DNA of 64,000 nucleotides from Euonymus europaeus (Eukaryota; Streptophyta; Magnoliopsida; Celastrales; Celastraceae), in NCBI GenBank assembly GCA_963580455.1, contig OY756965.1:20806902-20870901 (forward strand), given 5' to 3'. The notes under the pieces are model-generated. The model worked only from the letters and a program-made list of their open reading frames with translations. It did no database searches and was not told the origin of the DNA. The first letter of the stretch is position 1, and every line of letters begins with the position of its first letter. The position numbers and the translations under genes were made by a program. This document shows positions 25,871 through 40,489 of the stretch, piece by piece.

Positions 25871-27221
25871 TTCGAGCTTGCAATTGACTCCTGTTAGTTT
25901 ACTTATTTACTTTATTTGCTCGATTTGCATAATTTGGGTCGAGGCCGAACGCGTGGCAAGTGGTACGTATCTTAGTCGGCCCATACGTACTACGACAAGA
26001 TGAATTGGGCTCTGATTCGAGATGGGCTTGATGGGCCCTGTCTCCACGAGTTACATCCTGCATATAGATTAAGTCAATGGGGGTAAATTAGGGACAACTT
26101 AAATAATCATGTTTACTCGATTAATTAACTTATCCTCGCATCGACGTCATATATATTTTGGGTCAAGAGTTAAAAGCAAACAAATATTCTCATGAATTAG
26201 CTGATAGTAATTGGGTGTCATTAAAAACCAATGAAATGCAAAACGATTTTTTTTAATTAAATGCAAAACATGATAACATAGTGATAGCAATCTAGTTGGG
26301 AACTTTATGGGATCAAATTGTATAGACTTTAGAGATCATGAGTTCGATTTCTCTCTCATAGCAATATCTTTGGAGTCACACATTAGATTTGGAATCAACT
26401 TACTCTATTATCAGGTAAATTTTTGTGTGTACGAGTATTATTAATCGAATTTAGTTTCATGTCGAATGTTCAAAATACGAACTTATCTAGTAATTTTTTT
26501 TTTTTTAAAAAAGGTGCATGGAGAAAGGCGTAAAAGTTAGGAGAGGAAATGATACAAACAATATCAGTATAAATTTTTAATAATAATTATTATTATTATT
26601 TATTAACCATCTAATATTTGATTTGAAAATATACTATTTTATTCTCTTCTTTTGAAGTTCCTCTAAGTGAAGATCATTCAATGCACTGCTCTGGGAACAA
26701 GAAGCCATGATAAAAGTACACCCACGAGAAAAGTCAACATCCATGAAGAGATTCAAATCCAACAACAAAATGAATATTGCCCAAGAACCAGTCCATATGC
26801 ACCAACAATGGCGACAATATACAGCCATGACTCTCTACGTTTCCATGAACAGAACCATCATGAAGGGAAGATTCAATACTGAGAAACCCCAATTCCAGAC
26901 TTGGACCCGGGGGGGTTGGGGTTGGGGTTGGCGGGTTGAAAACACACAAACAAACAAAAAATAAACTAAAAACACACCGAAATTAACGAAAGAGGAGGAA
27001 TGGGAATTAGTTTTGGGAACTTCTGCTAATTGGGTGATTGGGTCTACTTTTTCTCATTAATCCACTTCTTCAAACTTTGACCAATCCACTCTTTCAAACT
27101 TTGAGCACCCTTTTTCTTTTCCTTCCTTGTTTGGAAAAAAGATTCAGCAAGTCTGAAACTTTGTGGGACCCTTTTGATGCAATAAATAAGGAGAGCAAGA
27201 ATCCATGGATTGTCAAACAAC

Positions 27222-30200
27222 ATGAACATGACAACCCTCAAACTCACCAAAAAGCACCACAAACACCTGAACAATCCTTTCCCATCCACCCCAAGATCTT
27301 TACCTTTTATACAAGGGAGGCTATTCTTCAATTCCACGACTGTGCCTGAACACCAAATCTTCTCTATTGGGAATGATTTTCAGATTCTATGGAGCACCAG
27401 CAATGGCGGCTACCTGTCAGTTTCTCATCAATCTCAGCCTAGCAAAGCCCTATGGTCTACCATACCTGGACAGGCCTTTGTCTCTGCAGCATTGGCTGAA
27501 ACAGAGGTGAAAGAAAGCAGGGGATCCTTTGTTATTAAAGATGGGGATGTTCATCTACTTTGCGATCATCAAACTGTGGAAGAAATAAGAATCATCAGTC
27601 AGGTGGATCATCCTTCGGAGGATAAAGATCATGATTACCCATCTGGGTATTCGACTTTGGACAGAAAAACAGATCTCGAAGACACTCATTTTCCAGCTTT
27701 GGTAGTGACAGGTTGGATTTTTAGCAGGAAGAGGAATAAGAGGGTTCAGCACTCTGGCAATTACAAAGAGATCAAATTGGAGAGAAGGGGATCCACTTCT
27801 GCTAGATATTGGGTAATTTTTGAACAGAAGAACCAGAACCAAATTGGATTTCAAGTGAGAATCGAACAACCCAACTTAAACTCTCAATTAAGAGCCTCTC
27901 CGCGTTCTTGGGGTAATTATTTGTGGTCAAAGAAAGAACTGGGACTCATTCGAAAACAGAGTCTTGGTTGGCGTAGATTCTTTACAAGGTTAAAAGGGTT
28001 TGTCAAAGTTTCCTCATCAGAGGAGGAGGAAATGGAGTTGAAAGTTTCAGAATTCACAGAATTCAACAGGGTGTTTATTACCCATGCAAGTGAAGCAAAT
28101 GAGAGGTTCTATGGTTTTGGAGAGCAGTTCTCTCATATGGACTTCAAAGGCAAAAGGGTACCCATATTTGTTCAAGAACAGGGAATTGGAAGAGGAGACC
28201 AACCTATCACTTTTGCAGCTAACTTAGTTAGCTACAGGTAAATTGGCTCATAAGGCACAAGACATCAAATGAAAAACACTAATAAGGTAGACATGATCTT
28301 AACACTAATTTCAACCATTCTAGGGCTGGGGGAGACTGGAGTACAACTTATGCTCCTTCACCATTCTATATGACATCAGAAATGAGGTCTCTCTACCTTG
28401 AAGGCTATGATTATTCTGTATTTGATTTAACGAGAAAGGACAGGGTTCAGATACAGGTATTGGTAACATCTCATAACGGCAGAGATCATATCAATTTGTC
28501 AAAAAATTGGGATCAAGTATTATACATGACATGAAATGACACAATGAAATGAACGTCAGCTATGTATTGAAGAATCAGAAGATAGGAGCACAAGAAAAAT
28601 GAACCATTAGGAAAAGATAAAGAAAGATAAAAAATTTGCCTCACAAATTATCAATCTCATTCATAGTTTAAACTCCCAGTTTCTCATTTTCTGTATACTG
28701 GAGCTTGCAGATACATGGCAATTCCATTGAGGGAAGGATAGTGCATGGGAGCTCACCTTTGGAGCTTATTGAACACTTCACAGAAACTATTGGAAGGCCC
28801 CCAGAGCTTCCTAATTGGATCATATCTGGAGCTGTTGTTGGAATGCAGGGTGGCACAGAAGCTGTGCGCCATGTTTGGGAAGACCTAAAAGCTTATAAGG
28901 TTCCCATTTCAGCATTCTGGTTACAGGTAAGGCCTTTATTAAAATCCAATATTTCTGAATGTTTATAAACAAATATTTTGACATGTACAAGTTATATCGA
29001 CTAATCAAATTTTCTCTTTTAAAAAAAATGTTCTTGTAGTTTGGCAAAACTTCAGAAAATTAGCCTTGCAAAGTTCAGTTTTAACCAAATACTACCAGGA
29101 AAAAGATCAAGAACCATGTCCAACCATGAAAATATCATAAACTATACTTTATATTATAAAAGTGAATCAGTCATCACTTTGTCGCTATTGTTCTACAGGA
29201 TTGGGTTGGACAAAGGGAGACTATGATAGGATCACAACTGTGGTGGAATTGGGAAGTGGACAGAACAAGGTACCCAGGATGGCGACAGCTAATTAAAGAC
29301 CTCAGGGCTCAGCAGATTAACGTGATGACATACTGCAATCCTTGTCTAGCTCCCGTAATCCTCTTTTTCTCTCTAATGCCTCTCCATCAGTTGAGAATAT
29401 GTAATATTGTTTTGAAGCCTTTCATATTCTTTTACAGACTGATGAGAAACCAGACAGAAAGAGAAACCTCTTCGAAGAGGCAAAGAAATTGGACATCTTA
29501 GTGAAGGACAAGAATGGAGAATCATACATGGTCCCAAACACAGCTTTTGATGTGGGAATGGTGGATTTTACACATCCAACTGCTACAAATTGGTTCAAGC
29601 AGGTTTTACAGGATATGGTGGATGATGGTGTTAGAGGATGGATGGCTGATTTTGGTGAAGGTTTACCAGTGGATGCCTCTCTATATTCAGGTCTCAAGAT
29701 CTCAAGATTCATCATGTTTCTTTTACAGACTTATAATAATCAAAAATTGGCAAGGATTTTCAGCTCATGAAAGTGTCATCTTTTGAAAATTGATCATCCT
29801 TCTTTCTATGTTCTAAAGTCAAACAAAATCCGTTGTTGTTCTTTATTTTATTAACACTTTAGCAGTCTCTTCAATAAAGTTAGTAACGAACTTCTCCTCC
29901 ATATCAGTCTCTTCTCAAACTTCTTCTCTCTCCCCACAAAATAACCACAAGAGAAGAAAGAAAATTTTATGGGCATGTGAGGAGTACATTTTCAGCCCAA
30001 TATGTTGTCTACATATGTTTCCCATTTTTCATAATACATTCGCTAATTATATATTTTTATTTTTCTATCGATGACGATAACTCGTAGGAAATTAATATAC
30101 AAAATTTTCGGCCAAATTTCAGGTGAAGATCCTATTTCTGCTCATAACAGATATCCGGAGTTGTGGGCCAAAATAAACCGAGAGTTTGTAGAAGAATGGA

Positions 30201-31418
30201 AAAGTAACCACTTAGGTCACGAGATGGAAGACCTCGAAGAGTCTTTGGTCTTCTTCATGAGGGCTGGTTTTAGAGATAGTCCCAAATGGGGAATGCTATT
30301 TTGGGAAGGAGACCAAATGGTCAGCTGGCAGGCTAATGATGGGATAAAAAGTGCCGTCGTTGGCCTACTGAGCAGTGGACTTTCTGGCTATGCTTTTAAC
30401 CACAGTGATATTGGAGGTTATTGTGCAGTAAGCTTACCTATAATAAAGTGTCAAAGAAGTGAAGAGTTGCTTCTGCGATGGATGGAGCTAAGTGCTTTCA
30501 CCACCGTCTTCCGAACACATGAAGTGAGTTTGAATTCTCTTTGCCTGAAATACATAAGCATACATGAAAACCATCATTTTGACACTATCATCACTAAGAA
30601 TAGAACAATCTCAACTTCCAGAATCAAACCATTGAGTTACTAAAAAAACACAATAATACTTTTTTCCCTCTATTTATTATAATAAGAATGGTTTCATTGA
30701 GTTATTGTGCACATCTAAAAGTGGATGGTAATCTACCACTCCTCTGCAAAATGATAATATTATGTCTCGCTAACGAGCTCATGAATTCATGCCAGTAATT
30801 ATATATTCTTCACCTAAGAGTTTATATTGTTTCATCTCCTACATTTACATATTCCATGCCTTATCCAAACAGGGAAACAAACCATCCTGCAACAGCCAAT
30901 TCTACTCAAACGACAAAACTTTATCACATTTTGCACGGTGTGCCAACATGTATAGAGCTTGGAAGTTCTACAGAATGCAACTTGTAAAGGTAGCACCAGT
31001 AATTAGTAATTTGTATGGAATAATTTCTAGTCAACGTCAGTAACATTTTGAATCAGTAACTTTTTTTCTGCTATGCAAAAAACAGGAAGCTGCTCAAAAA
31101 GGCTTGCCTGTTTGCCGTCATCTATTCCTCCATTACCCAGAAGATAAACATGTACATAGCTTGAGTTACCAGCAATTCTTGGTTGGTAGCGAGATCCTAG
31201 TGGTGCCTGTACTCGACAAAGGCAGGAAGAACGTGAAGGCTTACTTTCCATCGGGTGAAACTAGTCCTTGGCAACATATCTGGTCAGGAAAGCTATATAC
31301 TCAAGGTTGTGAAGTTTCAGTTGAAGCAACCATCGGCTGCCCTGCTGTCTTTGTTAAGGCCGGTTCCAATGTTGGAGAGACCTTTTTAAAGAACCTGAGA
31401 AATGTCGATATTCTGTGA
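27222..31418 (+). CDS. Glycoside hydrolase family 31, YihQ/sulfoquinovosidase-like
   Basis: Eight exons: 27222-28237, 28324-28456, 28711-28926, 29199-29354, 29438-29690, 30123-30523, 30873-30989 and 31086-31418. Total 2625 nt, 874 residues, all phases closing. The N-terminal ~340 residues form the usual GH31 beta-sandwich region (ANERFYGFGEQFSHMDFKG near its end). The catalytic barrel follows, with nucleophile Asp578 in GWMADFGEG, probable acid/base Asp655 in FWEGDQ, and conserved FNHSDIGGY. The QLWWNWEVD and YPGW block is typical of the YihQ branch. Family members remove alpha-linked sugars; bacterial YihQ removes sulfoquinovose from sulfolipid headgroups. Whether the plant protein does so or acts on glucosides is not decided by sequence alone. 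No signal peptide is obvious. Start could be 27222 or 27228 (MTTLKLTKKHHKH); both are in frame. Confidence 0.9.
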
Positions 31419-34400
31419 AGGGGGAAAAAGAGAGGGAGCAAAAACCAAAAAAAAACCCTCCAAGAGGGTTCAGATAAAATATTTATTTTTCATTTTCATG
31501 TTTATAATCAATCAAGGGTGTTAGAAATTAAGTTTTTGAAGATGACAACATATCAATTGAAGATTTTTCTTCTCCATCCTCTTCTTGAAAAAGACATGCT
31601 CTTATCATGTAGAAATTCCTGACTTCGAAATATATTATCTGCAAACACTAAACTGTGAATGTGGTTAGTGTTAACAATTCCACATTCATGCCTGCCTAGT
31701 CTCTCGACCTTACATTCCCAAATAAGCATTAAGCAGTCCCCCAAGAAGTTAATTTATTGATGCGCTTTAACTATTGTGACATCAGCTTAAAATGAACTAT
31801 TGTCAAACAGAACAAACTCAAACCAACCTGCTAACATACTTCAAGAGTGAGATGCGAATTCCCGCATTTCAACCACTAACCAGCTTTTCAGAGAAAATTA
31901 ATCAGTCACTGTGCACCGATAAACAACTTTTGGAAACGCAGTAGCTCGACTCGGTTTATCAATGCGAACTATAATCATCAGATTTGAATTCCACAATTTA
32001 TCCAGATTACTCTTGCAACTAAAAAAAGAAGACCGTAAGCCATTTTTTTATCAACCCATAACAATGGAGCCGAAGAAACATTACTCAGCAGCCAAAATTC
32101 GGACTCAACGAATCAAAGCAACAAAAAAGAAAAAGGATGGATATTGAAAGAAGCGACTAACCACAAAAAGCTGGTTCGATGTAAGCAAATGAAACTGTAG
32201 AAGACCCTTCGATAGATATCGGCCATTTTTCTTGACATGATGGATTAGGAATGGTTATGTTCCGTGGTTTGAAGTTTGAACTTTCAAAGAAGTGAGAAGC
32301 CAGGAATCACACCAGTTTTTTAGCATTTGGATTTCCGAATTGGATATTCTTTCTCGCAAATATTGTTTTTTTTCTTCCCTTTTTTGCTTTTTGAATAAAA
32401 AATGGCAAAAAGTTATTGCACCCATGAACTTTAGGTCAATTTGAATAAACACCCCTTGAACTTATGTATTTTTATTTCCAAACCCTTTCAGCCATTAAAT
32501 ATAAACACCCCTGTACTTTAGTCTATTTCTAAGACACACCCTCCAGCTTAAAAAACTTATATTTATATCATTAAATTTAAAAGTTAAAACTCATTAAATG
32601 GAAAATTTTAGAATGGAAGTATCAAGTGGGCAGGCCAGAAACCCACAGGCGGCCTGAGAACCTTAAATCCTCTAGCCCGGCACGCTTAGGGCCCAACGGA
32701 CTGACCAGGCCTGCTGACAGGCATTGCTTGCCACTTTTTATTAATAATAAGGATTTGATCAATTTTATTTGCATCTCATTATTTTCTAATTACGCTCCAA
32801 TTTTGATAAAATATTTTCTAACTACAACCCAATTTTGATCAACTTAGAATTGGTCTTATGTTTTTCAAAATATATGATGTTCATAATTTACTCATTCATC
32901 TCTCAATCGCACGCGATAACATGACTAATTTATATACTTAAATCGTCATTGTTTTCAACACCATGTCGACAACTTCGTTCCCCAACCACTACCTCCTTCA
33001 CAACACCCTCCCTAACAATTGTGAAACATCGATTGTGCAATCGAATGGGACATGAATGACTCAATCATTGTTTGGTTAAGTGCATTAAAAATGAAGCTTT
33101 TGATCGGGTTCCTAATGAAGCAATCATCCAATATTGCAAAATATGAAAACTCGAAAGAAACTACTGTAGGAAATATGATTTATAAGTAATATGGTTTCAT
33201 ACTAAATTTATTATATGATGTCTTTATTTTCTTATATTTTTTAATTTTTCAATTTTTTTCATCTATTAAGTTTGTTGTTTGCCCCCTCGCTTTGATTGCT
33301 GGGTCCGTCACTGTATGTAGATATACTGGGGTGCAATTGAAAAACAGTGAGATACAAATATAATTATCCCAAAAATTTAGAATAATTGTGTTGTTCAAAC
33401 CTTATTAATAAATATTTAGAAAAATTGTGTCCTTCAAACCTTGAACCGCCTTACTGGTCTCTTTTTATTAATAAAAATTTAGAAGAATTTATATTCTTCA
33501 AAATTGATCTCACTTCGACCCGGCCCGTTTGAAACGTCTAGTTGGGAACTATATATTTCGAAATAGTTATAGAGGTTGGTGAATCATTGTCCTTTCACAA
33601 TCCGATGAGGGGACCAAGCTTTCCACTAGATATAGACAAGAACAAGAAGCAAGTACTTCCCAAGTTGCAAAAGAATTAAAGAAAGGGATTTATATAGCTA
33701 GGAATTCAAAGAAATATACAATGTATTTGCATTTTGCACACCAATCTACCATTTTAATTATTCATAAGCCCGAATGCAATATTTTGAGTTTATATCCGAC
33801 GTTTATAATTATCAATCATTTTTTATGTTAATTTTATTTTTTCAATAAAATATATAACGATTGAATTCATAAATCCCGAGTTACGCACAATTAATATTTT
33901 ATTTGAGAAAAATGCACCCAATTAGAGTATGATGAATTCAAGGATTTTTTTTTGTCAAAATAAAAATCAAATTGTGCTCTAAAGTCAAATGTTTTGAGTT
34001 TATACATGACGGTTGAAATTGTCATGCATTTTTTATCCTGAATTTAACTTTTATTTTAATTAAAAAAATGAATCCCTCATACTAATTACTACGCATTTAT
34101 AAATCTTTGAAATTATTTTTAAAAATTTTGGTCCACGGCTGAGTATTTTTTTATCACTGAATCTACCCATCCGTTAGATATACAATATTTACTACATGCG
34201 AGAGTATTTGCATGGTAGTGAAATTAATGGTCTGTGTACTCCTGATATTTAAGTAGGTAGGTAGGGTTTCCTTCGACCCCTCACCCACTTCTGCTGTAGA
34301 CGTCTCATCTTTTGCTTTGTATTAATGGCGGCCTAACCAGGACAGCTCACATATACATCCTTAAAATTTATTATTATAAGATCTATATACAGAGGAATTC

Positions 34401-37400
34401 TTTCATTTGACAAGTTTAAACCAAATGAGTCCTTCACTAATGAAATATTTACCCCATTAAGAAAAAATTAACTGCATTATAAATTTAATGACAATTATAT
34501 CCTCACTCATGTTTCAATTTGCAGATCAACATAAACAGTGTGACAGCCCCCTTTTCTTTCTTGGATTTATACTTATATTTAGCGCAGCTTAGAACAAAAA
34601 CAAAGAGGCGTATTGAAACTTCTTTCAACAGTTTCACTCCACATCATGAGAAATTCATCGGAGAAGCAACAAAGATGAACACAGAGACTGATAGAGATTA
34701 ATTAGTTGTAACTCATTTTATCTGGCATACAAGTTTATTGACATTTTTTATTCACGTGGTTTATGGTCTTTTCAGTTATAGCTTTCAAGGGTGACTTTAA
34801 AACGCTGTCAATTATATTGTGTGTGGTTACTAATTTATCGTGATTTATTTAAAAGAAATTTGAATCGAGGTCAAATCGTATATATAGACTCGTGAGATCC
34901 TATATTTGTGATCATACACTGAGTTTTCACCTAATTTACTCTCTCTATGTGCGCGAGCCTGACGACTTTGAGTGAATCATATTGAAGAGATAAAAGGCAA
35001 ACTAGTAAGTTGTCGTTACCATCTGAAATTTGAATTACATGAAAGATGTACGGGTAAATTCTACTAATAATATATGTTTAGTAATTAAACTGTGCGATGT
35101 TTTCTAGTATGTATCCAATATTCCAATTAGATCACTTGACATAGGACCCCACGCACACGCATGCACACACAGTTGTCTACTTTTCTTTTATAATTGTTTG
35201 GTCTTGCTACTGAAAAGCACATCATTTTCTTACAGAAATTTGAAACTCTTTGAATCATGTGGCCAAAAGTTCAAAAGAGAAAGTAATTATAAAATCAGTG
35301 CTTTGTAATCATAAGTATGTACGTGGTGGGCTGGCTCGATCTATTTGTGTCTGTGAGTTGTTCAATTATATATGTCGAATTTGAGTCGTGTGTTTTATTA
35401 TATTAATTAATCCTTCCAAAGCGAAACATTAGAAGAGAAAGCCAAAACAATATATATAAGACGACCCTCCATATATATATGATTCCACAATATTTCTGTT
35501 TCTGGTAGGGTGGTCTTGTATGCTCATGGACTAATTTTTTCCAATTAGTGAATTCCTCAACTTAATTAATTAATTAAACTGTCAAAGTTTGGCTTCTTCA
35601 CTTGTACTTCTTCCATTTAGTTGTTATCATCGTCGTTATCATTCAAAGTACCAGTAATCAGACAATTAAGTTTATTATAGGAAAACTAAAATATCAGCAA
35701 AAAACGTACGTAGCTGTTATGGTTAAAAATTGAGATGTTACCTTTCGATTCATGTTTACGTCATATATTGAGCCACAGTCCATCAGATGTTTTAACAAAT
35801 TATGTAGTTCATAGACCCAGTTTACAAGGCATCGGTACGACATAATCTGCTCGACACTAACGAGTGGTCCAAGTAAATTTATTTTGATTTAACTTTAGCA
35901 TACATACATGCTATAATAATTGGTACGACTGTCACCAACTTTAATAGTACAATAGTTAACAATTAGCATTATAAATCATTTTATTGGTACCATAATAAGT
36001 GGTACAAACAAATCGGTATGACCGCTATTTATCAATGTAATAATTGGTTTGGTTACTCAAGTCTTTTATTCTCGTACGATGAATATGACAGTACTACTTT
36101 TAATATAAGGCGTCTTAAGTTAGGGTAGTATAGCATTTTCACATAACTTACAATTGTCCATAAATACCCCAAAAATACACATTAAAGAGATCATTTTTCT
36201 GTTCCACCTACTTATCTCTCTAAAAATCACTCTCTCTTACATCATCCACACGTCATTTACCTTTCAACTTTGTCTGCAAACTCCATACTGATTCTGACGC
36301 TCGAGCTTCTTTGGCAGGCACTATACCGATGTTCTCAAGTTGAACTAGTTCGTACGACCACTTTTCTTTCTAAACAGGAGCTTGACGTCATATTGCAACG
36401 CGGTCAATCGTTGACCTTGATTTTTGGAAAATTTACCCCAACAATAGCTAAGGTCATTCACAACAGATACTCTTAACACATTCCCTTTCTTATTAGACTA
36501 TTAGACTGCACTCTCTGCAGAGCAAGACCGCAGGTACTGCAGTGTGTAGGCTTGTTCCTATATGTGTACGAACGTGGATGAATCTACGTGTGTGTGTGTA
36601 TATATAAGTGGACCACTGCCGGCCATTTGTTCATTATCTCCTGGAATATTTCTATGGGTTCCACGTCTATTTACAATTTGAAGAGCACAGACCGAAGATA
36701 TTTAATTTGTTTTGTAGCTAAAGACCGATAGAGATTAAATTGTTGTAGATTGACTTAGGAGGTGCGGATCCGGATACTTGACTTCAGTCAGTGTCTGTCA
36801 CAAATACTCTATTTTTTAACAATAGACTCTCATAAAATACGTTAATTCATTGTATATGTGTGTATGTATAATTTAATGCAATTTGTACTGTACAACAGAA
36901 AATATATAATATAAGCTGATGATGTACAGAAATAAGCTGAGTAAATTCATTGTATACGTCAATTTATAAGCCCTACCGAACACCCGAATATATAGGAAGA
37001 TAGCATTTTATGTATAATTGAATGCAATCTGTTTGCCTTCTTTGTGGGACGGGGTTCATTTAATTAACACACACACACATGTATATATTTTCAACTTACA
37101 AATGTATAGGACACGAGTAAAGAAAACCAGGTTTTGCATGTCCTCAATCCATAAAAACGTGCATAATAAGGTAATATGTCAAAATGATGTATGACAAAAA
37201 TATTAGAAATGATAATCCTTGTCGGTCAAGTTAACTGTTGTATACACTCTTTTTCTAGGGTTAGTACATTTTCTCTGTGTCTTTCCCTGCTAGAAAAGGA
37301 GCGCATTGATTAATTTCTGCTTGTCAAAGAGGGATAGGTTGGATGTGAATGAACACTTTGCTACCAGATGGCGGACTCATTACTTGGTTGGTGCCCAAAA

Positions 37401-37803
37401 CTATAGGATACCCTACGCCTTTTTGCTTTGCCCCAAACTTAAGGGACTGTTTGGTTAGTCTTATCCATTCCTCGGTTGTTGGGTCCTAAACTCTTTTGAG
37501 AAGAGAACTTCAAATCACAGTCCAAGTCTCTGAGATTGATTTAGCAATAATGAAGAGTTAAAAATCAACTAATTATTACTCATCGAAACAGGAATTAAGG
37601 AAGGAAGCTAACTAGACCAAACTGCCATTAAAGTCTTTTTTGTCTTTTTTTTTTCTGTTGTAGTTGAAGATTAAATAAATTGCACCAGCACGTACAAACA
37701 GATACAAAATTAGAGAGATTTAAAAGCTAATTAATTAATAAGATGGAATTTTTACAATATGATACACATATGTCACAAACACCTTAAACAAGATATACAC
37801 CAC

Positions 37804-37840
<37 letters not shown>

Positions 37841-37881
37841 TTAATATTTATATATCTACACACACAACCACACAAAATTAA
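31419..37881. other. 6.5-kb intergenic region, no gene recognised
   Basis: The first few hundred bases are the GH31 3' UTR. The rest is AT-rich DNA with many short A/T runs. An open frame at 36270-36476 shows no known motif. A GT/AT microsatellite lies at 37806-37840, close to the 3' end of the VQ gene. Confidence 0.35.
37806..37840. repeat. GT/AT compound microsatellite
   Basis: A run of GT dinucleotides passes into a run of AT dinucleotides just past the VQ gene stop codon, probably inside its 3' UTR. Confidence 0.85.
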
Positions 37882-38403
37882 TTAATTACATTGCATCAAT
37901 CCCTCATATATCAAATCCACGTGAGAAAAATCAGAAAATAGAAACCCTGGTATGTTATTCTCATACGTCTGATGATAATGAGGTGGCATGATCAAAGCAT
38001 TATGATATTCATCAAACGGCTCAGCGAACAGTCCCGGAGGAGGAGGACGATCAGGGCTCTCTGCTGTAGCAGTGGGGTCCAATGAGAAGACTAACCGATC
38101 ACCATCACCATCAATCTTCGACCCAGCAATACTATCCAACGGCGGTGGCTGATCTTCAGTCTGATGATGACCGTCACCGACATCGTAACAATCGGGGTCC
38201 TCAAACTTACTTGGATCGGAGTCCTTGCCCGTCAGTTCTTGGACCAAGGCCATGAATTCAGTGGCACTGGTGTTGAACTTCTTTGGGTTGGATATGTACA
38301 CCACTTTTATGGGATTCTTCTTCTTCTTCTTGGTTTTCTTCTTTGCTGTGGCGCCACTTCGTTGGTGTTGGTGCACATTCGCTGCTAGAGTAATATTCTC
38401 CAT
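37882..38403 (-). CDS. VQ-motif protein, sigma-factor-binding (SIB1/SIB2)-like
   Basis: Single exon, 173 residues. The VQ core is FMALVQELTG at residues 50-59, matching FxxxVQxLTG. It follows a lysine block (KKKTKKKKK, 21-29) and PIKVVYISNP, the arrangement of Arabidopsis SIB1/VQ23 and SIB2/VQ16. The C-terminus ends in an acidic/aromatic segment (GFLFSDFSHVDLIYEG). Such proteins bind group I WRKY factors such as WRKY33 in the nucleus; SIB proteins also bind plastid sigma factor SigA and act in jasmonate/salicylate-dependent defence. The lysine block could serve nuclear import. Lack of introns is usual for VQ genes. A minus-strand CTATATGAAG at about 38581-38590 could be its TATA box. In Arabidopsis SIB2 is close to the RBL18 and PIP5K5 genes, which agrees with its position here. 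Confidence 0.9.
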   Translation of the reverse strand: MENITLAANVHQHQRSGATAKKKTKKKKKNPIKVVYISNPKKFNTSATEFMALVQELTGKDSDPSKFEDPDCYDVGDGHHQTEDQPPPLDSIAGSKIDGDGDRLVFSLDPTATAESPDRPPPPGLFAEPFDEYHNALIMPPHYHQTYENNIPGFLFSDFSHVDLIYEGLMQCN

Positions 38404-40489
38404 CTAATGTATTGGAAATGATTAAGGAAAGGTGGGGATAGGCTTTTGGAAGTAGAGAAGAAATTGGGTTTTCCAGGAAAATCCGACGAAGAGAGAGAAA
38501 GTTAGAGAAAGAGAAGAAGACCCAAAAGAAAAGAAGAAGGTGAAGGTCTTGATGGAGCCAATTGATACAACAAAGGGGGGCTTCATATAGCTGGGGATCA
38601 CACTCCCAAGAGCCATTGAAAGCACGTCTCAACTTGTCCAATTAAATAGTTGTAGGGTACTGTACTCACTTTTTTGAGATCTCAAAAAATCTGACCTCCA
38701 TTTAATCCCTGATTAATATGAATTGTTGGATTTTCAGTGATTTTATCATGCATTTATAACCAATAGTTAAAAATCACAACACATGTTATATAGATTTGGA
38801 GATAACATGAGAGTCATGTTTTGGATAATTTAACATTACTTTTTCTTAAAAATCTTAATAATTTATTGCAGAGTGTTAATATATAACCGTAAAGTTTGAG
38901 TTCTAAAAGATTCATCTGGGATAGAGGCGAGGGTAAAGTGCGTATAGTAGGACTCTTCATGTTTAATATAAAGACAAACGCTTCATTATCATCTGTAAAA
39001 AGATAAATACTCGCTAATTTTATAGGATAAAATATATATGTCATCAGCCTCTTACGTTTGATAAAAATACAAATACCCCTCCCATTTGTAAAAAATATAG
39101 ATCTTCGGATATAAAATATCATGAATAATTGCATTAATAATTCAATGATATAAATCTATAATTTTAAAATACCAATAATTTAAGATAAATTATTATAAAT
39201 ATGAAATAAATTTAATTTTTAAATTATTATAAATAGGAAAAAACAAAAGGTCTATGCTTGGCTGCTTGCTTGTATTATTGTCGTTTCCTAGTATTTAGAA
39301 AGTAATTTATGGGTTAACATGACATACACGCGCCTAATGGTGGCGTGAAAGAAACAAATTTCTAAAAAAAGGGATGGATATGTATCAATAGTTCCACCAC
39401 GTCCCCGAAATCTTTGTAGATGTGGCGACGTCATCACCCGGACGCTTGATGACGTGATATTGGTCAACCGGCAAATCTGTGGTTTCAATTCGCTCGGCTC
39501 GGCTAGGCTAAGAAAATGCCCGGACTCCGTAGCAAGTTGGCATGAAAGATCTGTCGCTTGCGGCTTGCCTACACCACATGTCCATCACGACTGATGAAAA
39601 TGAACATACATACATATACATACATTTAATGTGGCATTGGTTTGCTTTCTGAGTCCCACGTAATTTTAAACCACGTAATTAAATTAATTTTTTTAAAAAA
39701 GTTGTTTTAAGGACGTGATTAAATTAACTGTTCAAAAGGGACCGTGTTAATTTCCCGCATGATAAAAATATTTCATCCATCCACACTATTGATTACAACT
39801 TATATACATTTGATTTGCTGTATTTTGACTTTATATAAGACGTGTCGGATTATAACATTGACTTTAATGTCTAATCGTGAATGCTATTGATATACTTACA
39901 ACCTTGTTAATCACAATCTCTATCTATAAACCAGGAAGAATCTTTTGGTCTATCAACTAAAACTATATCCACTAGCTGGAAATTAGGCAATATTAATCAA
40001 TTAATCTAATCACGTGTTTTGACATTCTTTTTCTTTGATTTTCCATGCCACCTCGGGCTGGCAAGATCGATTCCAAAATTTTGATTGCCAATTATATGGA
40101 AATACGTTGTGAGTTTGTGACTTTGTGGGTGTGGATAAATATCTATAAACAAAAAAGTCTAACTATATATATATATATCAAAAACCCAAATACATAAATG
40201 ATTATTTTTTTCCAATTGAATGCGAAACTTTTTTTTTAAAATGATTAGGACACAACCCATATTATATCCAAATACATAATTTGGAGTATTTAGACACTTT
40301 CTCCTTCTGTTGTCTCATAAGTATGTAAAACCTAAACTACAATATCATATGGTTATACATTTTGAAATTTAAAATATTTTGACACATTAACTTCTATTAT
40401 GGTATTGGAGATGTACATTGAATTCTTTGCACAGTGTGGAGATCAGCATGATGGTCCTCATATTTTAGGGGAGTATGTTTGATTAGTCG

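Larger units (their letters stand above)
24256..27221. other. 3-kb intergenic region with repeats
   Basis: AT-rich. It contains a 31-bp perfect tandem duplication (24921-24982), a short block typical of small LTR elements (25568-25605) and poly-T/A runs. Open frames at 26667-26964 in several phases are not convincing and show no family match. The last 200 bases are probably promoter and leader of the GH31 gene. Confidence 0.35.

Noticed and set aside
36270..36476. 68-residue open frame as a small gene
   Set aside because: No recognisable motif, no splice partner and no conservation that I can recall.
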